Assembly (NCBI RefSeq): GCF_040581485.1
Contig: NC_090133.1
Span: 27,492,139-27,556,138, forward strand
Length of the DNA: 64,000 nt
Direction: 5' to 3'
Origin: Linepithema humile
Taxonomy: Eukaryota; Arthropoda; Insecta; Hymenoptera; Formicidae
Of this stretch, positions 38,245-49,400 are shown one piece after another. The stretch's first letter is position 1. Every line of letters starts with the position of its first letter. The translations under genes were made by a program, and so were the position numbers. The notes below the pieces were generated by a model that did no database searches, had not been told where the DNA came from, and worked only from the letters and a program-made list of their open reading frames with translations.

Positions 38245-38433
38245 ATGCTTTTAGCGCTAGCCGAGAAATCGTCGCTAGCAAAGCGCGAGTGCTCACTGTT
38301 AAAAGTGCTCGTCGACCGAGAAGGAGCCTCAAAAACCACTGCCATCGACCAGCCCGACCGACCCGGCAATAATGTAATGGGGAAGCTTAATGGCCGTCAC
38401 TGTAGGCAATGTGCACCATCGTACGTGCAATAA
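38245..38433 (+). CDS. Weak candidate small ORF after the TATA-Inr site
   Basis: A 62-codon frame starts 116 bp after the predicted start site and ends in TAA. It begins MLLALAEKSSLAKRECSLLK and later has a short CRQC motif. It is not recognised. The N-terminus is only mildly hydrophobic and not a clear signal peptide. Support comes only from position behind the promoter-like site. It could be a first exon spliced further downstream, a sORF, or chance. Confidence 0.18.
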   Translation: MLLALAEKSSLAKRECSLLKVLVDREGASKTTAIDQPDRPGNNVMGKLNGRHCRQCAPSYVQ

Positions 38434-39063
38434 CAATTAGCGACAGGGAGTAACAGATGTTAGCCGCGGGGCTCGCGCAGCCAAGGGCAGTCAAAGAGGG
38501 GGGGGGGGGGGCAGGGGACGGCTTTTTGTTCTCGCGACGATGGGACATTTTGCAAGGGCTCCATTTGTCGGCTCGTTAAACGAAAACGCGTTATACACGC
38601 TGCGACGAATTACACTTGGATCCCGATATAATGCAATACGCGGAATAAATGCATCTGCGGTGTACGAGCTGGTAAATAGCGATCATTCTGGTGATCTTCA
38701 TACAAAACGGTACAATTATACATTTTTCGCGATAAAAATATGTAAATAGAGAGTAATATTAAATTATTATATCACTACAAATTGCAATATTAATCTGCCA
38801 GAGGCAGGTCTTTTTCCGTGACAAAATTGACATGCGTTAGAAAATTGAATTTGTCGCGAAGAAATGTTTCCGAGGGCAGAGATACTGATTATGCGCGACA
38901 GTCGAGCAAATATTAGTCCGGCACATGCTGCACCTACTAAACAATTAAGTTCCACATGAAACTGGGTGTGGTAAGACACGTCGCGTTGCGTATAACGGAT
39001 GGGGATTCAATGGCGCATAATAATAGCAGCGAGAAAAATCAATGGCGCGTAATGCGGATTTAC

Positions 39064-39129
39064 CTTGGTCGCGTCACAATCCATACACAATGTCCAGCAA
39101 AAGGGACAGCGCGGTGAAAAAAACTCTGA
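39064..39129 (-). CDS. Weak candidate 66-bp exon with a Cys cluster, minus strand
   Basis: The minus-strand acceptor CTTTTCTCGGCTTTCGCGATTGCAG ends next to 39129. The donor after 39064 is AAG|GTAAAT. Phase 0 is open for 22 codons and contains RCPFCWTLCMDC, four cysteines in a C-x2-C-x3-C-x2-C pattern. The phase would join to the first frame of the 37.7-kb exon. In the phase left by the 43.8-kb exon it has a stop, so it cannot follow that exon directly. No clear branch point. It could be chance or an alternative exon. Confidence 0.22.
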
Positions 39130-41694
39130 CTGCAATCGCGAAAGCCGAGAAAAGTCCACAGGAACAAGACGCATCGTTATCGCCAGCTCGAGTACTTGAA
39201 ACAAGTTCGCCGTATCCGATTTATCTCCGTGAAGAAATAAATCGAGGCTTCTAACGGCTGGAGAAACTACGAAACCCTTAATTAAACGAGTAGACGGCTT
39301 TAAATTGTTGATTCGGAAATTTGCATCTTGCTGGCCGCGCGGCGCCAAGCGAAACGTTCTCGTTGTTCTTCGAGGGTAAACACCCGACCGAAGAACCCGC
39401 GGGAAGTGATGAGAGCGACGCTGTACATGGCGCGAAAGACGGAGGAAGAAAGGTGCTGCGCGCGATCGGCGTCGGTCGGAGAATATCGATCACCAAACAT
39501 TTGCATGTAAATTTCTTGCGGCGGCAAACGCTAACGGTTATATTTCTTCCTCCGACCGGAAACGAATCCGGTTCACTCTTCTAGGATTTCGTCGGACCGG
39601 AGATCGATTTCGTGAAATCAATCGGCGTCGACTACATAATTATCCAAATTAATCTTATTATTTCGAAAAATATTAACTATCTTATACAAATAAATGGAAA
39701 GCGTTATATTAATGGATTCAAAAAATCTATAATATAGAAAAAGCAACATATTTTGTAATAATAAATCATTATTATTAATAATTGTATTAGCAGCTTTTAC
39801 AAAATGCACAAACTTATATATCTTCTTGATTATCTTCACATGACTGCAAAATAATGTCCGAAAATTTCATACAAACGATCAATTTTATAAAGGCTAATTA
39901 GCCGGCTTGAGCCGCGTCGGATGGACGAAAAATTAATTAAGTTCCATTAAAAAGCAAGGCGAGACAAAGGCGAGGCTCTAATCTGAGAAACGCTCCTTTG
40001 ACAGATTCTTTTTTTTCCCTCTCCGCGCGCGTGCGCAAATTTAGGGCAGTTAATTAAGGCGAAACCCCTAGTAGTCTCTCGCGGTGAGTTTGTACAGAGA
40101 TTCACAAAGCTTGCGGTCTAAGGGGAAGCAAAATTAACCCTTAATCTCTCTCATTAACGTGGGAAATAGAGAAATTTTAATAAAAGAGAGAAAAATTGCA
40201 ATTAACACTGTTTCCAATTGATCATTTTCTTCCCGTCGCAAACCGTTAATTAAATCAAGTATAATTCCGACAGTAATGTTGCACTTTAATGTACATTCGG
40301 GTAATTTCTTTTTTGTCGCGCTTAATATAACGCGGATCAATAATACCGACAAGGTCCAATTATCTTTTACATCCGAAAGACTATAAAACGAAATTACGTA
40401 TGGCGTAGGCAGGCGTATCGTTCGAATGACGCTCGGCAACGAATTAATTCTTTCACAGCTCTCTCTCGTATGCTTGCGTCATCTTCAATCTGCCACTCGG
40501 TTAGATACACGATGCTCCAATAAACTTTTGCGAGAGTGTGTACCGCTATGAATAACCTAAGTGAATCAGGTCACGTTCAATGTTTTTATACTTCTTTTGT
40601 GGAGGATGTTACACGGGCGATGTTTGCGTAACAGGAGAAACACGAGAATATCCAAAGTGTCTCCAAGTAATTCTATTCTTTTTTTTGTGTATTTACTTTA
40701 GCTCAAATACATGTAACAAAGTATATATATTCCAAATATCTTTTCAATTTTTCTCTAGAGTGCAACTTCGATATACTAGATTACACAAACTATGCTGTAT
40801 AAAATGTCCATTAATCACAATTATTTTTCGCGGTAGATGCTTATCGAATTTTGATATTGTGTTATTTCGAGTTCAGCAGCTGCGGATTTATGGATAGGGA
40901 AAAGTTGGATAATATGGGATAGGGGATAATATGGGGCACTTCCGTATCTTTTGGCTGCGAGTTGCCTCCATCTGTGACTTTCGTCTCATGAAACTTAAAG
41001 AGGCTACGATTTGTTGGTAATTCATTGTTTCAGTGATATATGTGCTCTTTTATTTCTCTAATTTTTCCATCTTTTTCCTTATCAATAATTATTATTCTCA
41101 ATATTATCATTATAAATTGATGCTGTCTTTCGTTATTCACCAATTTAGTTGCATACGTCGAGAAAATGTGAATAATTCATCTAGATAGAAGCTCTAAAAG
41201 CTACGAATAAGACTGAGTGCATATACAAAGCACACTGTTCCTTAATAAATTTAATTCCGTCTTTTAATCTTTCAAGCTAGTATTTTTCTTACTTTTCTTA
41301 TCACTCTCATAAAAGTTTCATGAAAGCGTAGGTGTACAAAGACATTACATGCATCTGCTCCGTATACATATTTCTTGTCACTTAACTTAATGAAAATAAT
41401 GTTGATTTTTCTGTATAAAATATATATATATATAGCAATGTAATTCTTGAGAAAATTCAGACGCGGTCTCATGCTACGTGCCTCACCTTGTGCAACGCGA
41501 CATTTCTCTCGAGATCAACGAATGATCTCGCGGCCCCGCTATAGTAAACGTGTGAACGCCGAAACCTTTTATGACGGCTTGATTACCGGATTACGGGATT
41601 ACGTGCGCGACGCACGTATTTAAATCCCCGTGCAAACCTCGGTACAGCTGCGTCTTCGCGACCCTTCCGCGCTCTTTCGTCACGCACGAGACGA

Positions 41695-41712
41695 GCGCGC
41701 GCGCGCGCGCGC
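41695..41712. repeat. (GC)9 alternating tract
   Basis: Eighteen bases of perfect alternating G and C, which can adopt Z-DNA. It lies in a CpG-rich patch at about 41.6-41.9 kb. Confidence 0.85.
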
Positions 41713-42167
41713 ATGAACGCGGCATACACCGCACGCATCTACTCTCTTTCTCTTTCCTCCTGCTCCCCTGTTTTGCTTTCAGGCTCGTTGCCTTCCTTTG
41801 TTACCGCGGCGAAACAGAGTGACCAAAAGAGGAACACGAATACGAGCCGTCGCAAATGAATCGAGCAACGCGCGCAGGCAGACTTGTGCATCGAGTCTAA
41901 TTTTAAGCCACGACCGTAACTTGTTACGATCTCCATTATTTCTTTCCGTTGCGCAAGTCCCGAACAAAAAATATTAGCGTCGACTGCGCGTGAACCGACG
42001 TAAAAGCCGGAGAAGAAAAGCCATTCTTTCGTTCGCGCGTCCGTCGCGTTGTGTTTCGAGCCGGCTCTCTCTTCACGGAACGATTTGTACCGTTAAATCT
42101 GAAACTGACTCCGACAAAGATTCGTGAGAAAATCGACAGGTAAAATCGAAACAAAGCGCGCTTTTAG

Positions 42168-42677
42168 CCTTTACAATCGAGTCAAGAGCGTGTCTGAAAA
42201 ATTTAGAACGTAAAATAAAACTTTATCTCTTCTATGAATAATCATGGACAAAGTAATGACAACTTGCGAATTGTTTGTACGCAAAAACATCGGCTAGACG
42301 GGTCAATGACAACGATCGGGAGTCACGATATGCTGAATTTATCGCTGACACGATATTCAATGTCGAACGAATGACGCATAGCTGGAATACAGTGTATTCA
42401 CGAGCACCTTCGCGAATGATATCACTTCGCTCTCCTACGCAATCAAGAGTCGTTTACATCCGCCGTATGTGCGTCGCGTATGGCTCATCGTATCTGCGAG
42501 CGAAAGGTGTGATTCACGTCGTCATTACGGATCACCCGAGTAATTGCGTTATGTAACTCGAGTGCGAGTTACACGAGCTCGTCGGCCTGTATCGAAACCG
42601 ATCCTTGGCGAGAAACCAGTCGCCGCCGCGGAAGAGAACGTTCACTTTTCACCTTTATAATCGAGTCAAGAGAGTGT
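42168..42677 (+). repeat. 26-bp direct repeat pair, 484 bp apart
   Basis: CCTTTA(C/T)AATCGAGTCAAGAG(C/A)GTGT occurs at 42168-42193 and 42652-42677 and matches at 24 of 26 positions. The flanks do not match. It may be a duplicated regulatory word, the edge of an old insertion, or chance plus local duplication. Confidence 0.5.
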
Positions 42678-43429
42678 TGTGTATCTAGCTCATCCATAAT
42701 ATAACATCGCTTTTCAATCATGCGTTAAATTTCAAACACATCGTATAGAATTCTCTTTTTCGACTCGCCAAGCTAGTAGGATTAAATTCTTTTCACTTTT
42801 GCTAGAATACAGGAATCTCGACAATGTATTGTAAAATCTATCTAAAATTTTTACGATTAAGCAGATTGAAGGATATTGAAATGTTACCGTAAAATGATGG
42901 AGCGCAATCTATTACGGAGCAGTAGATTGTTTCCGCCTGTAAGTGGAGGTAGTTAAATAGATGCGAGAAAAATAAACGCAGCGTTCACTTCTTGAGATCC
43001 GTATCGAAACGCGTATATTGCCCTCGTACTAGCTCAAGTCGTAAGCGATAAGCAAGTCTAGCGTACATAATGTTGCTTTTTCTACCTTTCACAGCGACTA
43101 CAAAATAAATAATAATAAATCGAGCAATCATTTATAGTGCGCTTCAGTGCTCAACCATTGAATCGCTAAAAGCGAATTCGGAGTTTCGAACAGTATTCCG
43201 TATTTCGTACATTTAGATTCAAACTTACTTATAAAATAACAATGTAATTAAAATTTTAAAACAATGCAAATTTTGGTAAAATATTGATAACGCAAAATTA
43301 GATTCACAATACTTTCCAAATAAATGACTCGTCTATAAAGCGAGCGTTGCGTTCATGTTAACATAAAGAAATGAAAATCGATACGCTGCATTAAATCGCA
43401 TTCGATACGGCCCAAAAAACCGAGATTGC

Positions 43430-44280
43430 AAGTGCGAACAAGCGAGTGAGATCGCGGCGAGACGCGGCGCGCCATTTCGCGCGTCACGCGATCGAAGAGC
43501 TCCGCTCGGCTCGTCTCAGCTTCGAAAACGCGCGGCCCACGGCCAGCCGGGGAGCATCTCTCGATTCACACGCGGCTGCCCGAATACGACTTTGAGGTTG
43601 ACATTGATCATTACGCTTGCGTCAGACAGAGCGCGGAACATCATGCTTAAACGCGGACTCTCGCCCGTGCCGTTCGCGCGTCGGCGACGACGCTCGTTAT
43701 TGAGCGGACCCGAAAACGCCGCGCTTCCGTGCGCGTGTACGTAGAAACGAGGACGACGCCTCGCGTCTTCGACGCGCCGGCAGGGAGCATCGCGTCCTGC
43801 GCTTACCTTTTTCAGCACCGTGGTTGCATCTCACGTCTAGATGTTCCGCAGCATTGATGACGACGACGACGACAGCAGCGATGCGGTAATCCAATATGGC
43901 AGTCCACACACATGTCAAAACAAACGCACCGACCCGAGAACGGGAACCGACACCGTACTACAGAATTCAAATCGTCTCTTCCCGAGCTGGATTTTTCGAC
44001 GCCCTGGCACGTGCCGACGCGACGCGTCGCGACTCCGAGACGAGACGTCGCGTAATCACTGTCGGTTACGCGAATAATGTACGAGCGATGGGGGGAGGGG
44101 AAGAGGAGGGAGAAAACACTAACCCAATACAACACGATACGTACGCCACGAGAGCCCGCCGCCGACTGGCAGCGCGACGCGCCAGGCAGCGGGCGCAGGA
44201 TAAAGGAGAAGGGGAATCGGCGAGACCTCAGTGGCGCTCAACCATCACCACCACCATCACCACCACCTAAAAACAGTCGT
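43430..44280. promoter_or_regulatory. CpG-dense, GC-rich patch, possible promoter region
   Basis: About 850 bp with very frequent CG dinucleotides, such as GACGCGGCGCGCC and CGACGCGACGCGTCGCG, clearly richer than its flanks. It contains a (GAC)5 run at 43859-43873 and a CCA/CAT trinucleotide tract at 44240-44268. A strong minus-strand donor sits inside it at 43806. Both facts fit a promoter with a first exon on the minus strand. No TATA-Inr pair was found on that strand. Confidence 0.35.
43807..43918 (-). CDS. Candidate first coding exon, minus strand
   Basis: A minus-strand ATG at 43918 opens 37 codons plus one base, ending in GAAAAAG directly before the consensus donor GTAAGCG at 43806. 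The peptide has a hydrophobic stretch IAAVVVVVINAA near residues 13-24 that could act as a signal sequence or anchor. The Val run comes from a (GAC)5 repeat, so it may be an accident. No acceptor lies upstream, as expected for a first exon. The end phase (1) matches the second open frame of the 37.7-kb exon. The donor is strong; the start codon and the coding claim are uncertain. Confidence 0.28.
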
Positions 44281-44940
44281 CCTGTCTCGCGACTTTGTCC
44301 TTGTTTTTCTACTTCCATTTCCGCATATTCTTTCCTTCATGTGAGCACCTTTTTTTCATGCTCCATTCAACATTTGATATTTGGGACGCAAAATTGTAAT
44401 ATGTAAACATCCGTTGATTGCGCGAAATTTAGCTTTCTCTGTGCGAAATAATATTCAATATTCATATAATGTGATTTTAATATTTATTTTTAGCGGTACG
44501 CAAAACATAAATTGCTTCTTTTTGAGTCATGTATATCACATTTTAATCTCAATTAATCATAATTAATGTTAAAAAAGAGGCTAATAGAAATTTATTTTGG
44601 GTATAATTGAGAAAGATTTAACATTTATTCATGTATTTTAGAATAAAGAAAATGCTAAAACAATTTTCTAATTAATTTACCAATGATTTATATGTTTTAT
44701 ATGTTTCATATTTTTATGTGATTTATATGTATTAATTTTCCTTTTTCTATTTATCTTTTTGTACATGTTTATATATATATGATAATTTATCACCATTTTT
44801 ATAATGTCTGTATAAATAATATAAATATCCACTCTCAAAAAAGGCATGAAAGATCGATACTTAAATGTATAAAAATCTCGAAAGTCTCGAAAGTATTGTT
44901 ACATCTTTTCCGCGACGCTGATTGGTTATCTCGATTATTC

Positions 44941-45034
44941 TGACAGTTTGACAGTTTGACAGCGAAGATTATTATCATAATAATATTAAACGGTTATTAA
45001 ACTATCATAATAAGTGCGCGCGCGTAGCGCGCGC
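44941..45034. repeat. 8-bp tandem repeat and GC hairpin, possible transposon relic
   Basis: TGACAGTTTGACAGTTTGAC is a period-8 repeat at 44941-44962. About 55 bp further on, GCGCGCGCG-TA-GCGCGCGC forms a near-perfect hairpin at 45016-45034. The surrounding DNA is AT-rich, so this GC block is sharply out of place. Such blocks can mark ends of small non-autonomous DNA transposons, but I could not define two ends or a target-site duplication. Confidence 0.4.
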
Positions 45035-45596
45035 CTGTATTGTTCTAGTTATTAGAAAATTTAATACCTAGATAAAAAAAAATATTTTTATCACAATATT
45101 GATTCCTCAAGTATCCATATAATGATTTGTTACGCATAATTAATACGCAAATCAGTTTTGTGAATAGAGCAACACGATGATTAAAATATTAACTAGAGAG
45201 AGATTGTAACTGCCTTGTGCTCAAACTTGTCGAAACTCAATAAAATAATTACGCTTAATATAATACGCAAGTAACAGGAAGGAGCAAGAAGCTACGGCTG
45301 GTACAGGCGGTGTGTAGAAGTTACTGAGCAAAACATCACCAGCATTAGCCGAAACGCAACCACTAGAACGAGGATTACAAGCAAAAAGCCTTGCAGTTGA
45401 AAATCTTGATAGATATAAGTGCGGAAGCAAGTTGATATAACGCTTAAGAAAGCAAGTTATGCACACTTTTATTTTTACTAACGATAAAAACATTTAGTCT
45501 CTTATGCTTGATAAATCTAATTGATAAAATCGATTACTTAATCTGAAAATTCTTATTTTTTTAGACTACGTAATATATTGACATAAATTAATAACA

Positions 45597-45996
45597 GGTT
45601 TTTTTTTATAATTAAAGTGTTCGCAAGTCTTTTTAAAGAAAAAATTTTTTTATAATCTAGGAAATAGCAAGAAATAATTTCTCAACATATAATTGTACTG
45701 TGTTTATAAAGCATTCAAATTATTAGCGTTTGTTCCAACGATGTTTGTCAACGACGTTTAAACACACATCGAAGCGTTAATTTCCGCGCAAAACGAGGTT
45801 TTTTTTGTAATTAAATTGTTCGCAAGTCTTTTTAAAGAAAAAAATTTTTTTAATTTAGAAAATAACGAGAAATGATTTCTTAACATATAATTATACTGTG
45901 TTTATAAAGCATTCAAATTATTAGCGTTTGTTCCAACGATGTTTGTCAACAACGTTTAAACGCACATCGAAGCGTTAATTTCCGCGCAAAACGAGG
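45597..45996 (+). repeat. 199-bp tandem duplication, two copies
   Basis: Copy 1 (about 45597-45796) and copy 2 (about 45797-45996) align throughout, with scattered substitutions and small indels in the T and A runs. Shared landmarks are GTTCGCAAGTCTTTTTAAAG, GCATTCAAATTATTAGCG and TTAATTTCCGCGCAAAACGA. There is no coding frame. The unit may be part of a dispersed repeat family. Confidence 0.85.
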
Positions 45997-46313
45997 AAAG
46001 AGCAATTAGCCGCGATCGAGGGTCGTCACAATCCGGCGACACTCATCTTCGCACAATGTGCGCCGCACATCAATTCGCCCTCGAATAGGATCCATAGGAC
46101 ACGTATATACATATCTTGTTCTCCGTTTCCCTCTTTCTCGCGCGAATAGACCACTTCACGTTCTGCCCCACATTTCCGTTCAGCGCGATCGTTCAGCTCG
46201 GAGCGGAGCCGCTGCTCGCTTCTCTCTTAGACGATAATTCAAGGTGGTAGAAAATCGATGAAACGCGCACCGAGGGTATGCGAAATTCGACGCCGGTTTG
46301 ATGATCGTCTTAC

Positions 46314-46430
46314 CAGAACCGGCGCATTTCGCATCAAATAACCGATCGCAGGAGCGACGACTGCAAAATACCGAGTCAGGCGTACACATGTGCGTCGAGC
46401 GCAAGAACACGTGGCCACGTTGTTTTGCAA
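46314..46430 (-). CDS. Weak candidate first exon, minus strand
   Basis: A minus-strand ATG at 46430 opens 39 codons to CTG at 46314, followed by a consensus donor GTAAGACG. The peptide has a short hydrophobic part (YFAVVAPAIGYLM) that could be a signal anchor. A possible internal acceptor, CGGTATTTTGCAG, would instead make a 47-bp internal exon. The end phase is 0 and would fit the 39.1-kb segment. A second frame is also open, which weakens the coding claim. Confidence 0.18.
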
Positions 46431-49400
46431 AATGTTAACGAACTGCGACCGCGAGAGCCGTTCGCGTTTCTCTTAACGAGGCGTGAACGGCAGAATTACC
46501 ATTTTCGCACGTACGTTAATTATTCTGGATTTAATATCCTTCCACAGCTGGTGTTTGAGGTTTACGATATCCCAATTAATTTTGGAATTATTGCATTTTA
46601 TTTACAGAAAATATGTATTTCGGCCATCGAGAGTGCGCGACGTGACAAACAGCGATGTGCGGCCGGTAACGTTTGCAATGAAATTCCGAGCACGCAACGT
46701 TTTCCCAATACCAAGTTTCCCAGTGCGTGCGTTCCCCGCTGTGACACTGCACTTCGCTACGTGTCACGCGAAATTCCGTTTTCGTACAGATCGTATGGCG
46801 TATCGGGCACGGGACGCGGCGAAACGGATGTTAGATTTTGCACGCTTAAAGAACCGTACGCGAAACATACGTTCAATTATGATAGTAATTGTAGATGTGC
46901 GTTATATCGATGTATCTTTATGAGTATCGCTCTATTTCGTACGCCAGTTCTTCAAGCGTTAATAATGAGCTCGGTAATGATAAGACATTAATGCACGTAC
47001 TGTGTCGATCTTTTTAAGAATTTTATTTTGACAAGCAATATCGCATCGCGATCACGCATATTGCAGTTGGTGGCAGTAATATTTCTGCTCCAAGAGCATT
47101 GACAGTTTAAGACAGTACAATGTCAATGTAGTAAATTATTTTTTTCTGTAACGAGCGGGTCATAAAACTGGAGTGTAAACTATGCAAAGTGGAAAGATAA
47201 GCAAAAAGTAATTGGCAAGAAAGCGGAAGCAATTAAAGACTGAAGAATGTTAAATGGATTCAAGGCTCCTCTCGTGTTGCTGATACAGAAGTCAAGAGAG
47301 ATCAATAGTCAAGAGATGATAAATCGCTGCCATCTCGTTATTTCGCAAGTGGAATTCATAGACTACAGACGAGACGGACTAATCGTGACGTTCTCTTAAT
47401 CTTTTTTCCTCTCTGCATATAGAGAAGTTTTTCGAAGCTTAAAAGCCGATCTTACAAATGCAAAAATAATTTAATATTCCGTGATCGTTATTTTTAGATA
47501 GATTCACGCATCGAGGTAAAATTTTTGTTTTTCTATCGCGCGATATAAGTTTTTAAAAATAAAAACAATTATGACTTAAACCAATCATTTATTAAAGTTA
47601 AAAATTCTTTACCGATATCCGCTTTAATTATTATTTTTTTCACTGATTTTAAATAGAGTGCTTCGCACACCAGCAGTGCAAAACTGTATCTTGATTAATA
47701 CTATTTAGAAGAAATTAAATTATCTAAATGATACGCCGCAACTGCGGCGAAAGTATCAATTAGCGTGCGTTATCGTAACATTTTACTACCCAAGTATCGC
47801 GGATGGAATGGTTCTATTACCGTAATAACGAACGAGAGCGATCAAGCGTGAAGCGACTTCATTAGCGCAATTATTCTTCTAGAATATACGATACATAATC
47901 GCCGTGCGCCGAAATATTTGCATGCCGACGCTTGTGTACATACATAGATAACAGCGACTGCATTCTCGGCGCGATACGGGTCGACGAGCTCGACCTACGA
48001 GAACTGGCAATCGATTTCTGGATTAATCGTTTCATCGGAAGACGGCGCGGCTGGAGTCTCGCCTGACGATGAAGTGCACGAATGCCGCCAACCCTTCGCG
48101 TATTACCGGCTGCGTGGCAATTCGGTAAAAAAAAGAAGATATGATGCACGCGTGAAGGGTGCGATCCACACCGAAGCGGATTATGTCGCACAAAGTACGA
48201 TTTATTATTTCGCGAAGGGGACCGTGATCGAAGATACTGTCGAAACTCACCGTCACTGCTTTCGCACGATAGTGAAAATATTCAACCTTTATGCGTTATT
48301 TTTACTTGCGTTTTAAAAAGCAAAGAAAAATTGAAGAAAGCAGCGTTTGTACGAACATCGTAAAACATTGGTTGTTTTGGAGCTCTAAGAAATAAAAAAT
48401 TCTAGAAACTTTTGGCAACGGCTTACGTATTATGCAAATTTAAGTGTGGACTTTAATTTAACAGAATATTAATTTAAGAGTAATATTTAATGTCGAATGA
48501 TAGAGTGTTTACAAAAACGCTGTAAATCAAACGGCCAATAAACACGCTTGTGTGCGCTCTGTTTTTTATTAAATTGCAACATTGTTACACGGCTAGCATT
48601 GTTACACGGATCGCTATAATATGTAAAGACGAAATGGCGAACGATAACCCAACGAAGTTAAATTTGCGAACGTTTCGGTGCGGTGCGAGTAGTTTCCAAG
48701 CAATATCTTATTTACTTTACGCCGGATATATATTTGCGTATAAAGTATTAGTTCAATGTGTAAGCATCAGTAGAGTTTACCATGCTTTTACATCTCAAAG
48801 TTTCGCTGCATTATCTGCACTTAAAACGCTCCTATTCCGCATTGCAATTGATGGCCTCGTAGTAACAAAACGCTAAGTTCGCGCAGGGATTAAGTGATCG
48901 CGCTTACTCAAACGTAATTTATTTTATAATATTGTGTGATACGTAGCCAGTTTTTGCGTAAATTTGCGTGCGGGCGATGAACTGCAAAAATTTGGCGCAA
49001 CAACGAATTCCGATAAAATAGCGGCAAACTTTTTTACGAAGAGAAATTTTTCCTCCGATCAAACTTTAATATAGTAAAGAAGTGATCAAGAAATGAAAAA
49101 AAATTAGTAAATTTTATTAACTTCATAATTAATTCATTAATTTCATTACAGCAAAAGCTTTTTAACACATTTGCATTAATAAGTTATCTTACAACATATC
49201 TGACTATATCATAGTGTAGATAATTTAAAAAATTTCTTTCAATTCTTTAAAGATATTGTCTTTCGCATTATTGTTTCTTGGCGACGTTCCGGAAATATCT
49301 TGAAAGATGAAAAAAAAACAAGAAAATAGAAAATTTATTGTTTTGTATAAAATTATTTAATTTTACAGCATTATTTAAATTAATATTTGAAGGTTGCAAT

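Larger units (their letters stand above)
37781..39063. other. Stretch with promoter-like site and G14 run
   Basis: Apart from the TATA-Inr cluster and small frame near 38.1-38.4 kb there is a run of 14 G at 38498-38511. I see nothing else here that can be supported. Confidence 0.5.
39130..43806. other. Non-coding stretch
   Basis: No gene recognised. It holds an 18-bp GC alternation at 41695-41712 (potential Z-DNA) and a 26-bp direct repeat at 42168 and 42652. Open frames here are short and unsupported. Confidence 0.5.
44281..46313. other. AT-rich non-coding stretch with local repeats
   Basis: No gene is supported. It contains the GACAGTTT repeats and GC hairpin near 45.0 kb and the 199-bp tandem duplication at 45597, listed separately. 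Confidence 0.5.

Noticed and set aside
46425..46991. 188-codon and 146-codon overlapping frames
   Set aside because: Two different phases are open over the same DNA and neither shows a domain or splice support.
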